From: Oenanthe sinensis
Taxonomy: Eukaryota > Streptophyta > Magnoliopsida > Apiales > Apiaceae
Direction of reading: 5' to 3'
Assembly: GCA_028671895.1 (NCBI GenBank)
Contig: CM053796.1
Location: 40,174,860-40,238,859 of the forward strand
DNA: 64,000 bases
Made by a program: the position numbers and the translations under genes. The notes beneath the pieces are model-generated. The model did no database searches and was not told the DNA's origin. It worked only from the letters and a program-made list of their open reading frames with translations. The number at the start of each line of letters is the position of its first letter. Within the stretch, counting starts at the first letter, position 1. Positions 1-12,557 of the stretch are shown piece after piece.

Positions 1-1861
1 TTACATATAGACTTTTAATAATAACTAACACTAATATGTATACGAGAAGAATGTATTATTTTGGGAAAATAAGTAAAAGAAATGTAGTCTTTAAGTTTCT
101 CTTCTTCTTTGTTCCTGCATTGTGCTGTATTCTTTTTCTGCATGAGAGATAAATAAAATTTATATGGGGCGGGTATGAGAAATAAGATCCCCGCCCGAAC
201 CCACCCCTATCGAGAAGCCTAATTAAATATGCAAAAAGTATTTAAAAGTATAAATATTATTTAGAAATATAGTAATTAAAGTTTGATTGTCAACAAATAA
301 CAATAATATTATTTTTAGAAAAAAGTATTAAATTTTAATATTCAAATTGAATAAATATAAATTTATAAATTTTTTAAATAAATTTGATATATAATATTTA
401 TCAGCACTACAAAACTAGTCTTTGACTAGCTTGACAAAGAACCAGGAATATCATTTGTGACTGAAATAATTGTCCTATAGTTGACCAAAACAGAGAACCT
501 TCTTTTATTATTTAAATCAGAAAGTACATTCGTTTTAATCACGTTATCTATTGGAATTCAAGAGTACGAGTCCATTTGAAAGTATAATCAATGAATCAAA
601 CATTTTATAGACTACTCCGTATATGACAAGTTGATTTCGAGTCACGACAGTGACCTGAAAATTTGATTAATTCATTAATTGACTTGTTTAAGGTCCTTCA
701 ACAGATTAGAGAAATGTAGAACTCTAAAGAGATTAGGAGACTAGAAGTTTGATTGATTGGTTTGTTCAAGATCATTCAGTTACCCACAATATATTTTAAA
801 AAGTTACTTACGATTTTAAATAATTTTAAAAAAAGTTAAAATACAATATATTACTGTAGTAATTTAAGTAAATTTATTATATTTTTGTGTATGTGTAAAT
901 GATAATATTAGTGTTAATTAAAAAATTATAAAAGTAAATTAAATTATTCAAAATTTACCTGTTACCATCTGATTGTGTATGTGTAAATGATAATATTTAT
1001 GTTAATTAAATTATTTTATAAAATTTAAAATTATTATTTTTCAAATTAATTTCACAAAATATTTTACTTATTACACACATATTTTTTCAATTTAAAATTA
1101 ATAGAATTGTTTTAAACACCCCTCCTGCTCCTGTATTTTGTTGTACATTTTGCAGACAAAATCTCAGACACTAGAAGTTGAAAGAGATGAAAGTGTTGCC
1201 TCGATTATTGGAAAATGTGGTGGTTTCGTATTGTTTTTGAAGTTATGTTTTAAAAAATTAATTTTTGTAAATTTTAAAATTAATTTGTCGAATGCTTAAA
1301 CAATCTCTAAAATATTTTAAAAACAAAACCGGTCTTTTGGTTATGTACTGTCTAACTTTCATTTTCATGGCCTGGAAACCAATACAAGTACTTGCATATT
1401 TCAAATTTCCAGTTGTGGAAATTGCATGACTTCCTGTAGTCTGTAGCAGGACCTAGAAGGTCTGAAATGGAACGCAAGGAGGAGGCAAATGGATCTAACA
1501 GCGTCCCAGTGCATGAGCCCAAATCCATTTTATTTGGATCCCATTTCAATGATAAAATAAAAAATTATGGTATTGTTAAAAAGTTGTCCAAATAACTCCA
1601 ATACATGCAAGCCCAACTCAATTAATTAGTTGGTCCTACTTGTTTCTTTTATACTTTTTTTTACTGTGCTTTCTTTATGTATTACAGTTGTTAACAAGAC
1701 AAAAGATTGTCACTTTTTTATTTTTGCAGGGAGTTAAACTTGGACACTAAAATGGGTCTAGCCACTTCTTGCATTTTGCTCCAATGATATATTAACGGGG
1801 GACAAGTCAGTTTGCATTTCCCCAGGCGGCAACTAGGCCCGCGCTGCGGATGCTCTAAGTA
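1..1861. other. AT-rich intergenic DNA without a recognisable gene
   Basis: Mostly homopolymer-rich A/T sequence with stops in every frame. Two less AT-rich islands stand out, about 1350-1550 and 1795-1857. The first holds only a 65-codon minus-strand frame that I cannot relate to any family. The GGGGCGGGT and CCCGCCCGAACCC blocks at about 165-210 resemble the subterminal repeats of hAT-like MITEs found elsewhere in the window, but no element ends are visible. Confidence 0.6.
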
Positions 1862-2797
1862 TCCATCCGTTTTATATTAATAATCCACTTTCAAAAAAAA
1901 TTGTTTCAAAATAATCGTCCATTACAACTTTCAATGGAAAATATAATCTAATTTATATTTTCAAAATCAACTTTATTTCACATATCTTCAATTTATATTT
2001 TCAAGATCAATTTCATACCATATATTATATTTAGTCAATACAATAGATATAGGGCTGCAAACTAAGCGAACGGTTCGTTAAATTGGTTCGTGTTCGTCCG
2101 TGTTCGATAAGTTCGTTCGATAAGTTTAACGAACACGAGTTCGAACAACATTTTTTGTCTGATAATCTTAACGAACTTTTAAAGTGTTCGACTCGAGTTC
2201 GGTTTGAGTTCAACTCGTTCGTTAAGTTCATGTTCGGTTCGATAAAAATAGGATATTTATAATATTATATGTATATATAATATATTTATCATTTATCATT
2301 TATATTTTAATTACTTTTTATAATTATTTAAAATTAATATTATATTACTGAGAAATATTTAATTAATAATTGTTTCCAATTTTTAAAATTAAATAAAATT
2401 AAAAATATTTTTTTTAATAAATATGTATATAATGTTCACGAACAGTTTGTGTTCGGTTCACTATGTTTGCGAACAGTTCGTGTTCGTTCGTGTTCGGTTC
2501 GGTTAAGATTTTGTTCGGTTCGGACAAGAAATTTTGTTCAGTTAAGATTTTGTTCGGTTTGCTATGTTCACGAATAGTTCGTATTCGGTTCGAGTTTGGA
2601 CAAGAAATTTTGTCTGATAAAATTACCGAACATTGTTCGGTTCGTTAAGATTTTGATGGAGTTCATTAAAAGTTCGTTGGAGTTCATCCGAGTTCGGTTT
2701 GTTTACGGCTCTAAATTGATGTGTACAATTTATAAAAAGTAATTTTTTTAATATGCGTTATTTTTTAAAATGGACTACTAATATGAAATGGAGAGAC
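1862..2797. mobile_element. Stowaway-like MITE, interrupted by a hAT-like MITE
   Basis: The left end (TCCATCCGTTTTATATTAAT) and the reverse complement of the right end (GTCTCTCCATTTCATATTAG) form imperfect terminal inverted repeats that continue inward over about 40 bp. Both ends are flanked by TA (1860-1861 and 2798-2799), the Stowaway (Tc1/mariner) target. Without the 664-bp hAT-like insert the element is about 270 bp, a normal Stowaway length. It encodes no protein. The right-hand TA is shared with the TAA target of the Harbinger element that follows. Confidence 0.6.
2050..2713. mobile_element. hAT-like MITE with GTTCG subterminal repeats
   Basis: Terminal inverted repeats TAGGGCTGCAAAC (left) and TAGAGCCGTAAAC (reverse complement of right) enclose dense subterminal GTTCG/CGAAC repeats at both ends (about 2070-2240 and 2430-2700) around an AT-rich core. 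The flanking 8-mers AATAGATA and AATTGATG match at 6 of 8 positions, suggesting a decayed 8-bp target duplication as made by hAT transposases. It has no coding capacity. It lies inside the Stowaway-like MITE, so it is the younger insertion. Confidence 0.6.
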
Positions 2798-3448
2798 TAA
2801 GGGGCTGTTTACTTACAGAAAACTTTTCCAGTTTTTTATTTCTCAATTTTCCAAAGATTTTTGTATTTTCAGTTTCTTAGAACTTTTGAAAAATAAGCAA
2901 ATATGTTTCAAAGCTATAGCAGTTTTCTAATAAAGAAAAATATGAAACATGTTTCATATAGCCTTATTCTATCTTGGAAAATTAGAAAATATGTGTTAAA
3001 TAATCAACTTTTTAAATTATTAAAAATTAAAATATATATTAAATTTAATATGTGTATATATATTTTAAAAAAATAATAAATATTATATACGTAATCTATA
3101 ATCCTATGTTTGTTATAATTTTTTAAAATAAATATATAATAAATCAAGAACAATAATAGTGCAATGAGTAAAAATCAAGTGTGCAACTAAAGATTTATTT
3201 TTTTAAAAAAAGAACATCAAGTAAATTTAACTCATCAATATTAAAAATACCAACATAATTTTTAAAATTAATAGTACACACTTACGATTGAAGAAATTAT
3301 TCTAATCAATTATTAATTAAAAAAATTACAGCAGATTTATTCCAAAAATGGAAAAAAGTATGATAAAATTATTCTCACCTACCAATTTTAAAATAAGAAG
3401 ATAAGCACTTTTAATCTACTCTAAAAAAGTTATCGACTACCAACGACG

Positions 3449-3916
3449 TCAGGTAATATAATGGTTCCATAAATTATTAACAATTGATTCTGGAACTTGA
3501 ATCATCTCGTCATGATTAGTCATATTAAAAGTAAACCTTCTTGAACAACGTTAGACCCTTTCTCCAGAAATTTTTAAATAATCTTGACCATATATTGTAA
3601 ATAATCTATCAACCCGATTTTTCATCTTTATGAAATTATGTAATGCACAACATGCATGCGGAATTAACATTTGGCACCTCAATGGATAATTTGGTATATT
3701 TTTTAAAATATGGAATCTAGCTTTAAGTACATCAAATGCTTATTCTATCACATTTCGAATGGACAAGTGTGTATAATTAAATAACTCTTTTTTTCCTCTT
3801 ATTCCTCCACCACTTTGGAAATCTTTGCCATGATATCTTTCACTTCGATATGGAGCTAAAAAGCCTTTTAAGTTAGGATAACCACTATCTACGATATAGA
3901 AATAGTCTACACCATC
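3449..3916 (-). pseudogene. PIF/Harbinger DDE transposase fragment (C-terminal)
   Basis: Read on the minus strand this encodes about 155 codons of the nuclease C-terminal part of a PIF/Harbinger transposase. I see the VDSGYPN-KGFLAPYR block containing the second catalytic Asp, a KELFNY-H-S-RNVIE block with the catalytic Glu, then FDVLKARF-ILK and ACC-LHNFI, ending with NNLWNHYIT before a stop. An in-frame TAG directly follows the RNVIE block. The N-terminal half, with the helix-turn-helix and first Asp, is not recognisable upstream (3917-4430), so this is a remnant. The enzyme would cut and rejoin element ends together with the ORF1 Myb-like protein. The family call is firm; inactivity is inferred from the stop and truncation. 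Confidence 0.8.
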
Positions 3917-4436
3917 ACAACTAGTATATATAACTATATATTGTTAAAATTATTTTAGGTTTCTACGACTGAAACAAGTACTCAAATTTTGCTAGCTTCC
4001 TTTGCATGCATGTATAATGTAAGTAAAATAGTTAAATCCATGTTAACTAAGCCTTTCCCATTTCGTTCATGCTGCATCCAAACTAACTCCTCATGCAAAC
4101 CACTATATATTACACTAAAAATATCTAATATATGTAGCTGTAATTACACTTTATCATGATGGAGTAAATTTTGCATCAATATATACAAAGCAGGGCTAAA
4201 CTTCATCAAATAACAAGAACATGCAAAGATAAAAAATTACAAACTGATCAAACCAAAAACCAAGCAAAAACACCACATATTAAGCACAACTTAAGATACA
4301 AACTAAACAAGCTGTAAATTATAGAAGATAAATAAACAAAAGGTACAAATAAAGTTTGAGTCATACTATATATATCACCAAATAAACATCTTCTTGGCTT
4401 AAGTAACTAACATCAGCTTAGATAGAATAATTCATT

Positions 4437-5310
4437 TCAAATCTCAAGCCACCCCTTCTTCCTACCATCGTTCATTAGTAAAAACATTCTCCTCCAATCA
4501 GTTGGGATTAGTGAAAAACTGTAATGCTTTATTGAAAGATGTCATGGTAACTTCAGACAGGTTGCTGAGTGCAACCATACATTTGTCAATAGAGTACTCA
4601 TCAGAAACCACACTTGGAGATTCAACTTTGTTTGATTTGTATCTCTCTGCTCTAGCCAAATCTCTTTCCTTTTTAGCATTCATTGATTCCTCCCAAACTT
4701 GCATAAAAGAAAGTCAATTTTTTAACTTCTAGATTTCTTAATCTTTGCTCTTCTTTAGCCTAGTACATAATCATTCTCTAAATCTTCATAAACAAGCTTT
4801 CCCTTATTATTAGATTGACCTTCCCCAACCTCAAATCCACCATCATTATCTCCAAGACCCTCAAATCCACCTAAGTATTCTTTCTCAATTACTTGTTCTT
4901 CTTGAGAAGTTTGAGGTGCAGAATTAGACGCATTATGAAAAACTCCAGTGGTCGTAGAACTATTGAACACAAGATTCAATAATGGATAGAGCTTACAACC
5001 TTTTTTAAAAAAAGTTTTGAAGATTTTGTATCGCTGCCAAATATACAAATTAGTATGTCAATTTAAATCAAACAATGAAATTTAAAAATAATATGAATAA
5101 ACCAAACCTTAAAGAAAGCATCCAAAACACTTTCATCGGTAAACACAGTACCAGTAGCAGAGTTCCAAGTAACACATGTATTATTTATAAGTTCTGCGAA
5201 TTTAGTATGCACAGAACGCATTCGATGATATTTTCCTTTTAGTTTATCAGGCCCATATTTAATTCCAAGTTTCATAAAAATATTTTCATCCATATCTTGC
5301 TAATCAGTTC
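4437..5310 (-). pseudogene. Harbinger ORF1, Myb/SANT-like DNA-binding protein, broken
   Basis: Minus-strand remains of the Myb/SANT-like protein that partners PIF/Harbinger transposases. In reading order it shows: a trihelix-type segment (5063-5310) with TGL-like KLGIKYGPDKLKGKYHRM and a conserved Trp in the third helix; a stretch matching the family's ATG-F-SS linker (4870-5010); an acidic Gly-rich spacer; and a C-terminal block typical of the family with EES-NAKKERD, a Glu/Lys-rich helix and DWRRMFLLMNDGRKKGW before the stop. Damage seen: a stop just upstream of residue MDENIF, a change of frame between 5063 and 5048, and another near 4497. The intact protein would bind element ends and help bring in transposase. 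A domesticated host gene is unlikely because it lies inside matching TIRs. Confidence 0.65.
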
Positions 5311-5957
5311 CTTTAAAAAATTGGTGCTCCATTGGGATCTCTTTTAACTCTTCTAGCAAAATCTCTAAAAAATTATTCTCAGTTTCTTCACACCACTCCA
5401 CAGGATCTCCATGAATGGGGTGTCCGCACATCGGTATTTTTTACAAATGATATCATACTTGTAAAAGTACATGTGTAAAAATAATAACCAGACAAGTATA
5501 ATAGTACATACACATACACTAACATGCATACAGTATATAAAAATAAAAGAACATAAATGTAAATGTACATCGAAGAAGACAAAAACAGATAAACAGATTA
5601 ATTCATCAGATACCTTAATCAAAGAAAGGAACAAATAATTTTCGTTGAGTTGATGAGAAGGTGTAGCAAGTAAGAAGAAGCGGTTGAGATGTAATACACA
5701 CGTTTAGCCTCACCCTCCGTTTTTTTGCCGTGTTTTCTAGTTTTCTAAAACTAGAAAATTATTTTCTAATTTGTATGGGAAATTATGGAAAACATCTAAA
5801 ATCAGTTTTTAAAATTTTTCTAAAATTTAGTTAAAATTTAGAAAACCTTGTTTTCCATTTTTCTGTTTCTAATTTTAGAAAATGGATAGCTTGAATACAT
5901 TTTTTTTCCTACTTTCTTAGAAAACTTTTCTAGAAAATTGGTGAAGTGAACAACCCC

Positions 5958-7950
5958 TAATATTCTAGTACTAAGTCGTATTTGGGGTAGTGCATGCATG
6001 TAAGAATTCTAGGAGTACTAATATCTATCTAGAAAATTTGAAGTGGTCTAGGTTTGCAGTTGGGGAGTAGTTTTCCATTTACTCCCTGCATATCTTGTAC
6101 TTGTCTTTTTAATGGTTCTAATGAAATTGGCTTATAAAAAAAAAAGGGATCTAGATGTCCAATTTCAAATCCTTGAAACTGCTTTGAATAATTTGAGCGT
6201 CTATGAGAAGGTATAGAACATGAAAAGAATAAAATAAATTCTTATATCGCGCCATTTCCAGCCACTTCAAATTTGAATGATCACCTAAATATAGGTCAAT
6301 TAAAACAGACTTTTCATTAATCTTCTAGATAGTACTTGCTTAAATTACTTACGCCTCGTTTGTTTCACCAGTTTTGTAGATTACATTATTGATTGCTCAT
6401 GTATAACAATAAATATAATTATAAAAAATGAATTATTATGTAACATTTAAACTAAAAATAAATATTAAGATTTGAAAAAATAATATAACCATTAAGATGT
6501 AGCAGTATATTAATATAATATTACTAAATTTTGAATAAAAAATAATATAAATAGAATTAAATAATATATTTTAAATAATATTTAATAGATATATATAATA
6601 TGTAATTTTAAATAATATTTAATATATATAACTTAAAATTTAATTTTAAAAAAGTAATCATTCATTTAGTTTTTAAATAATTCCATGATCAATTTTTAAA
6701 ATATAAACACACAACAAATACATTAATTTTATATATTAACACACAAATTAAAAGCAAAAAATATATTATAATGTAAGAATATTTAATTTAATATTTTTAT
6801 TTAGATTTTGACATATGTTTTATAATATTAGTATTTAATATAATTATATATATAATATCAAATATTATAATATAGTGTAGCGTTTTGTTAAAAAATAAGA
6901 TATATAACTATTAGCTTGTTTGGCTGGACTTAAAAATAAGTCCTTTTGGACTTATTTTCGCGTAAAAATTTCATATTTTGATAAATGTTTTTTATACAAG
7001 TATTTAATGTATATTTGAGATTCTATAAGTTGCAAAAAAAAGTCAATTTTTTTCAGAAAAAAGTTAGGAATCTCTAACTTTATCTTAAAATAAGTTGACT
7101 TATTCTCGAAAAAAGTTCCCCCAAACACCCCCTATGTAAGTCACAGTAACCACCCATGACCTACCTAGGTAACTCAGTTCCCCCATTTTGTAGTGTGCAA
7201 GTACAAATAACTTGGAACTATGAAGTACTTAGTCATATTTTAAATTTGTATAACCAAACCATGTAACTTGTACAAGTTCCGTGAACTGAAGTTACTGTGT
7301 TAATCGAAAATTAAGAATTAAGATCAGAATATCGAAAATATGAAATTAGGAAAATATGTTGGATTGTATTACAAAGATGATTAATTTTTTTTTTTTTTTT
7401 ATCTTAAGTTGAATGATTTACTGTGACAAAAAAAAAAGTTGAATTATTTATTAATTTATTTCTCGTGTAAGCTATATACTATGAGTTGTAGCTTGTAGGT
7501 GGTGAATATCATATATGTTGCAAAATGTCATATAAGCCGTTCATTTTACTATATATTTTTCAATTTATAATATAAATTTAAAGGACCAATAATCTCATCA
7601 CAATTGGTTCGGTTGCCCGTCCGATAATTCCGGTTTTTATACGACTCTTTTTATGTAACTATTATATAATTACAATTTAATTTTAAAACACATATATTCT
7701 ATCTACAATTCTATCATCAATTAGTCCTCTTTTGTACAACAATCTAATAATATATCTCCCTTCTATTACTGCTCAAACTCTCTAATTTATTTGAAATTAC
7801 AGCTTATTAATTAAATATCATAATTATTAAAATAATATTATTATTATTTTATCTATATTAAATAATTTTTATTATATACTATATTATTATAATCGGCATA
7901 TTAAAAATTTTAAATTAAATATTTAAATCATATAAAATAATTAATATATA
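5958..7950. other. Intergenic AT-rich DNA with MITE debris
   Basis: No coding region is supported. From about 6400 to 6900 the sequence is almost pure A/T. A short palindromic segment at 7143-7300 begins CACAGTAAC and ends GTTACTGTG and may be a small foldback element, but I see no target duplication. Poly(T) and poly(A) tracts occur at 7388-7400 and 7425-7437. Confidence 0.5.
6912..7133. repeat. Possible small MITE with TGTTTGG-type ends
   Basis: The left end TAGCTTGTTTGGCTGGACTT and the reverse complement of the right end ATAGGGGGTGTTTGGGGGAA share a TGTTTGG core and are followed inward by related AATAAGTC-rich sequence. The ends resemble small Harbinger- or hAT-related MITEs. The target duplication is unclear, so the assignment is tentative. 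Confidence 0.35.
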
Positions 7951-8201
7951 CTCCCTCCGTCCCGGCCAAATGTTTACATTTGGTCCGGGCACGGAGACCA
8001 AGGATAGTGGGTGTAATAGTGATTTTATTGTTAAAATAAATGAAGTAGTGGGTGTAATAGTGTAAAGTGTTGAAAAAGTGGAGTGAAGTAGTGGATGTAA
8101 TAATATATTTATTGTTAAAAGTTACTATTTTTAGTAATGTAAAGAATTGGGTGGGACGTCCCAAAAAGGAAAGTGTAAAGAATTGGTTGGGACGGAGGGA
8201 G
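7951..8201. mobile_element. Stowaway MITE
   Basis: A 251-bp element beginning CTCCCTCCGTCCC and ending GGGACGGAGGGAG, a perfect 13-bp terminal inverted repeat of the classic plant Stowaway type, flanked by TA on both sides (7949-7950, 8202-8203). The interior is non-coding and repeats GTGGGTGTAATAGTG twice. It ends 330 bp upstream of the receptor-like protein start codon, so it could contribute promoter sequence or small RNAs to that gene. Confidence 0.9.
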
Positions 8202-8443
8202 TATAACTTATTAATACCGTCCTTGTTTTGCCCGGGTATATTTTTATAAGCTTGGAAAAGAATTTATTAATTTATTTTCTCGACCATTATTATATTTTGC
8301 CATAAAATTTAACTTAGCAACTCTCGGCGACTCGGAGACCAGAAATTTAGGCGCCGGGAGCCGACCGACTTGGAGAATAACTTCACTGTCACGGTTGAAA
8401 CTTTGGCTAGTATGACTTCACTTCATGTATGTACCTGCTCATT

Positions 8444-8450
8444 TATATAT
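8444..8450 (+). promoter_or_regulatory. Candidate TATA box of the receptor-like protein gene
   Basis: TATATAT about 85 bp upstream of the start codon at 8532, at a plausible distance for a short 5' UTR. The surrounding sequence is AT-rich, so the match alone is weak. Confidence 0.3.
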
Positions 8451-8531
8451 ACGTGATCGAACTATATTAATGTTCATCTAAATATATAGCTAGCAAATAA
8501 GTTTATTCTATTGTCATTTTGAATTCTAGCA

Positions 8532-11531
8532 ATGTACAAATCTAAATATGTCAAGTTACTTGTTGTTTATGCATTAGGTTTTCTAGCAAGTTTCAAGTTG
8601 ATTTGTGGGAGCAGAGTTACAGGCGATTGGAATACAAGTTGCATCGAAAGTGAGAAACAAGCTTTGTTGCAGCTTAAACGAAACTTGGTTGATGAGTTTC
8701 ATTACTTGTCAACTTGGAAAGGAGATAATTGTTGTGCATGGCATGGAATTAAATGTAACAACAGAACCGGCCATATCATGAAACTTGATCTCCAAAATGG
8801 TGATCTAAGAGGTGGTCAGGTACCATCTTCCTTGCTTGATTTGCAATACTTGACTCACCTAGACTTGAGCTCCAACAATTTCGATAACATCCAAATTCCA
8901 AAATTTTTAGGGTCCTTTAAGGATCTAACATATCTCAACCTCTCCAACTCTAAACTTGAAGGTTTAGTTCCCCATCAACTCGGAAACCTTTCAAACCTAC
9001 AGTACCTCGATTTGAATAATAATGATCTATTAAGCATTGATAGAATGGGATGGTTATCAGGGCTCTCTTCGTTGGTGCACTTGGATCTCTCATTTCTTAA
9101 TCTTTCCGGGGCCAGTGATTGGTTTCCAACCATTAACACGCTTCCTACTTCGTTTTTAGTACTTAAACTCCACAGTTGTCAGCTACCCAACATTAACATG
9201 CCTCACCATCTTTCCTTCATGAATTTAACTTCTCTTGTTTCACTTGATCTTGGCGACAATCAATTGAACTCCACTTTTCCATTATGGGTTGTTAATAATC
9301 CTTCCCTTGTTCAACTTATTCTTGGGCCTAACAATTTTAGCGGTCCAATTCCTAAATCTATTGGAAGTTTGACATCCCTTTCAGATCTCAATCTATCCGG
9401 AAATCAGTTTGAAGGTTTGGTCCCTGAAACTATAGGCACAATGACATCTCTTACCAGTCTTGATTTTTTTGGGAATAATTTCCAAGCTTTGATTCCCCAA
9501 TCTATTGGAAATTTGACATCACTTTCTATACTTGATCTTTCAGTCAATAATTTTCATGGTTCAATTCCTCAATCTATTGGAAGTTTAACTTCGCTATTTA
9601 AACTTGTTCTGTATGGAAATAATTTCCATGGTTCAATCCCTCAATCTATTGGAAATTTGACATCTCTTTCAAGACTTGATCTTTCGCTCAATAACTTTCA
9701 GGGATTGATCCCTAAATCTCTGGGAAATTTAACATCACTTTCTACAATTTATCTTTCGGAAAACAAATTAAATGGTTCAATACCACCTGATATGGGGAAT
9801 CTCACAGAACTTACATACCTCAATATAGGCACAAATGAATTGAGGGGTTCTCTACCACAAACATTTTGCCAATTGTCAAATTTAGAAATGTTGTACATGA
9901 ATCATAATCAACTGAGTGGAAGCATTCCTAAATGCATTGGAGAACTATCAAATCTAAAAGAATTGGACCTTTCTTCTAATTCATGGGAAGGTTTTGTAGT
10001 AGAGAATCACTTTGCTAACCTCACGAGGCTTACTCAGTTGTCTATTTCTTCATTTTCCAACTTAGTGTTCAATGTTAGTTCAGAGTGGGTTCCCCCATTT
10101 CAACTTGAATTTCTATACATTGAGTCCTTGAAAGTTGGTCCCAAATTTCCTCCATGGCTCGTAACACAGAAAGATATTAGTAATGTTATAATGCCAAATA
10201 CAAGCATATCAGATACATTTCCATCTGATTGGTTTGTTAGTTTGCTGGCCTCCAGCATTGATCTATCTAACAATGACATCTACGGGGAACGTTTGTCATT
10301 AATTTCAGCAGCTCCAAATGGTTTGTATAAACTAGCACTCTCAAATAACCGTTTGTCGGGTGAATTTCCTGCATTCTTGTGCAGTTTAACGTCCTTGGAG
10401 ACTTTAGTTCTCTCTAATAATAAGTTTTCAGGAGAGCTCCCCCCGTGCTTAGGAAACTTAACAGAACTGGGATATCTTGATGTGATGAACAATAGTCTCA
10501 CTGGTGGTATTCCTGTTTCTTTGGGTTTTCTGGCAAATCTCAATTATTTAAATTTGCACAACAACATGTTTCAAGGGAAACTCCCTTCGTCCTTCCAAAA
10601 TTTGAGACAGTTGGTCGCACTTGATGTGGGAAAGAATAATCTAACTGATATTCTCCGTTCTTGGATGGGAGAGCTGTTACCTCGTCTCAAATATTTAATC
10701 CTCCGGTCCAACAATTTCCACGGTCAAATTCCCATGCGGCTTTTCCAGAGCTCATCAATTCAAGTTTTAAACTTGGCACACAACCAAATCACGGGAAACA
10801 TTCCCCCTTGTTTCGGGAATTTTAGTGCCATGATTACAGGTGGAAGCAATGATCCATACGGAGGATTTGGTTCGCAAGATGGTGAAATGATAGTAGATGA
10901 TGCAAAAGGTAATGTACTAAAATACACCTCTACACTTGAGTTTCTGTTTTCCATTGATCTATCAAACAACCATATCAGTGGAGAAATTCCGAAAGAATTG
11001 ATGGATCTCAATGGCTTAACAAATTTGAATTTGGCGGGTAATCATCTAGCTGGAAGGATACCTGAGACAGTTGGGAAATTGGAAAACCTAGAATTTCTTG
11101 ATCTCTCTCGAAATGAACTGCATGGTCCAATTCCACAGTCTATCATATTTAGACTTTTTAAGCCACTTGAACCTCTCTTTCAATGATTTATCAGGAAAAA
11201 TACCCACTGGAAATCAGCTGCAGACCCTCAATGATCCCTCCATCTATACTGGTAACAATCAGCTCTGTGGCCGACCTATCCTGAAACCCTTGCTGGTGAT
11301 ACCGAATCACCTGATGCTCAGGACTACAATGAAGCTGATTCTGATTCGGACGAAGAGCATATGTGGTTTTATGCTGGGATAGGACCTGGTTTTTTGATTG
11401 GCTTTTTGGGGTTCTGTGCTTCTTTGCATTTCATCACATCTTGGAGGTATTCTTACTTTCATTATGTGGATCAAGTCTTTGACAGGATCGCGGTTTCAAT
11501 GTGTTTGTTGTGGAGGAAGTTTCATACCTAA
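8532..11531 (+). pseudogene. LRR receptor-like protein (EIX/Ve/Cf class), frameshifted near the 3' end
   Basis: Intronless gene for a plasma-membrane receptor-like protein: extracellular LRRs, one membrane helix, short tail, no kinase. Such proteins sense pathogen or developmental ligands and signal through partner kinases. The first frame runs 884 codons: signal peptide (about 1-27), paired-Cys LRR cap with CIESEKQALLQLK and CCAWHGIKC (about 37-80), then about two dozen 24-residue LRRs with LxxLxLxxNxxxGxIP, and a short island near 770-800. At about 11145 the frame is lost (two bases fewer than expected, or one extra) and the old frame stops at 11184-11186. The LRR end and NQLCG cap continue in another frame to about 11290. 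A second one-base shift returns to the first frame, which encodes an acidic juxtamembrane, a GxxxG-bearing helix, a basic tail and TAA at 11529-11531. The two shifts are mutually compensating downstream, but the frame between them contains the stop. It is either a recent pseudogene, a secreted truncated receptor, or the product of assembly errors. Confidence 0.85.
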
Positions 11532-12557
11532 CAGGTAAACTCTTATCTATAAAACACACACACACAATGAAATTATTGTGGAAACTCTTCTCCTACCGCT
11601 TTCTTAATAGTCTTTGTGTCTATAGCTGAGTGATTTTCTTGAATTTGTAAAACACTATAATTTGCGCAGATGCTATCAGTGCATTTCTTTCGGTGGTTTT
11701 AGGTTGTTCATCTAGCTGAATTTTTGGACGAAAAGGAAGTTGTAAAATTCTGCATAATATAAATAAGGAGAGAAATAGTAATAGTTGTTCCAATCGTGTT
11801 AATTATATAACATATTTTAACAGAAATTCACACTTCTGTTCCCATGTTCTGTTTCTACTTGTTATCATCGCTGTGTTCTTATGTTTTGTATGATACTTTG
11901 TAAAATCTCTTGGGTAAATAAAAACAAACACAAATCACCATTTATAAAATTTGAGTATAGTCCTTGAACTTTGCCACTTCATGTAGAAGTAGGGAATCAC
12001 TGAAGAATAGCATTGAATCAATGATGCCTCTCAATCCTCCAGAACTGTGAGTATCCTTTTGTATTAATTATCACGATTACTATTCATATAGCTTCGTAAA
12101 TTATATAATTTGAAGAACAAGGTAATGAATTATTGTTTATATTTTATGTTCATCATTAATCTCTAAATTAATTCTTGGTCTTCGTTTGTTCCATACAGAA
12201 TGACAATAATATTAAGTATTGGCTTCTCTTCTGAAGATATGGCTCAATGTATGATTTTTTAATATCTGACATAACCTTTCAATGGTAAATCCATGTATTT
12301 ATGCAATTTGAATCTAATTTGGATCTTCATTTTTACATATAGTCTAATTATATTATAAATGTTTTTATTATTATTATTGTTCTATACTTGATAATTTTAA
12401 TTTTGATTTCATATAGTTTATTTAGTATCTACTGATTTTAATAATCACGTTTGTTAATTTTATTGCAGATTAAACATTGCACACAAACCATTTGATTTAT
12501 TGAATATGATATAAAAATGCATCATAACTTTATATATATACTTTGTATATCTTTTAT
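11532..12557. other. 3' flank of the receptor-like gene and AT-rich spacer
   Basis: No coding region recognised. A short CA microsatellite lies at 11560-11567. The part nearest the gene is probably 3' UTR; I cannot place a poly(A) site with confidence. Confidence 0.4.

Larger units (their letters stand above)
2801..5957 (-). mobile_element. PIF/Harbinger transposon, decayed but with both ends
   Basis: The left end GGGGCTGTTTACTTACAG and the reverse complement of the right end GGGGTTGTTCACTTCACC form terminal inverted repeats of the PIF/Harbinger type. The element is flanked by perfect 3-bp TAA target duplications (2798-2800, 5958-5960), as expected. It is 3157 bp and both expected genes are recognisable on the minus strand: a Myb/SANT-like DNA-binding protein (ORF1) followed by the C-terminal part of a DDE transposase. 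Both are broken, so the copy is not autonomous. The subterminal region is rich in AGAAAAC/GTTTTCT repeats. Confidence 0.85.

Noticed and set aside
1352..1549. 65-codon minus-strand frame in a less AT-rich island
   Set aside because: No recognisable domain, splice sites or neighbouring exons; kept only as a note in the intergenic entry.
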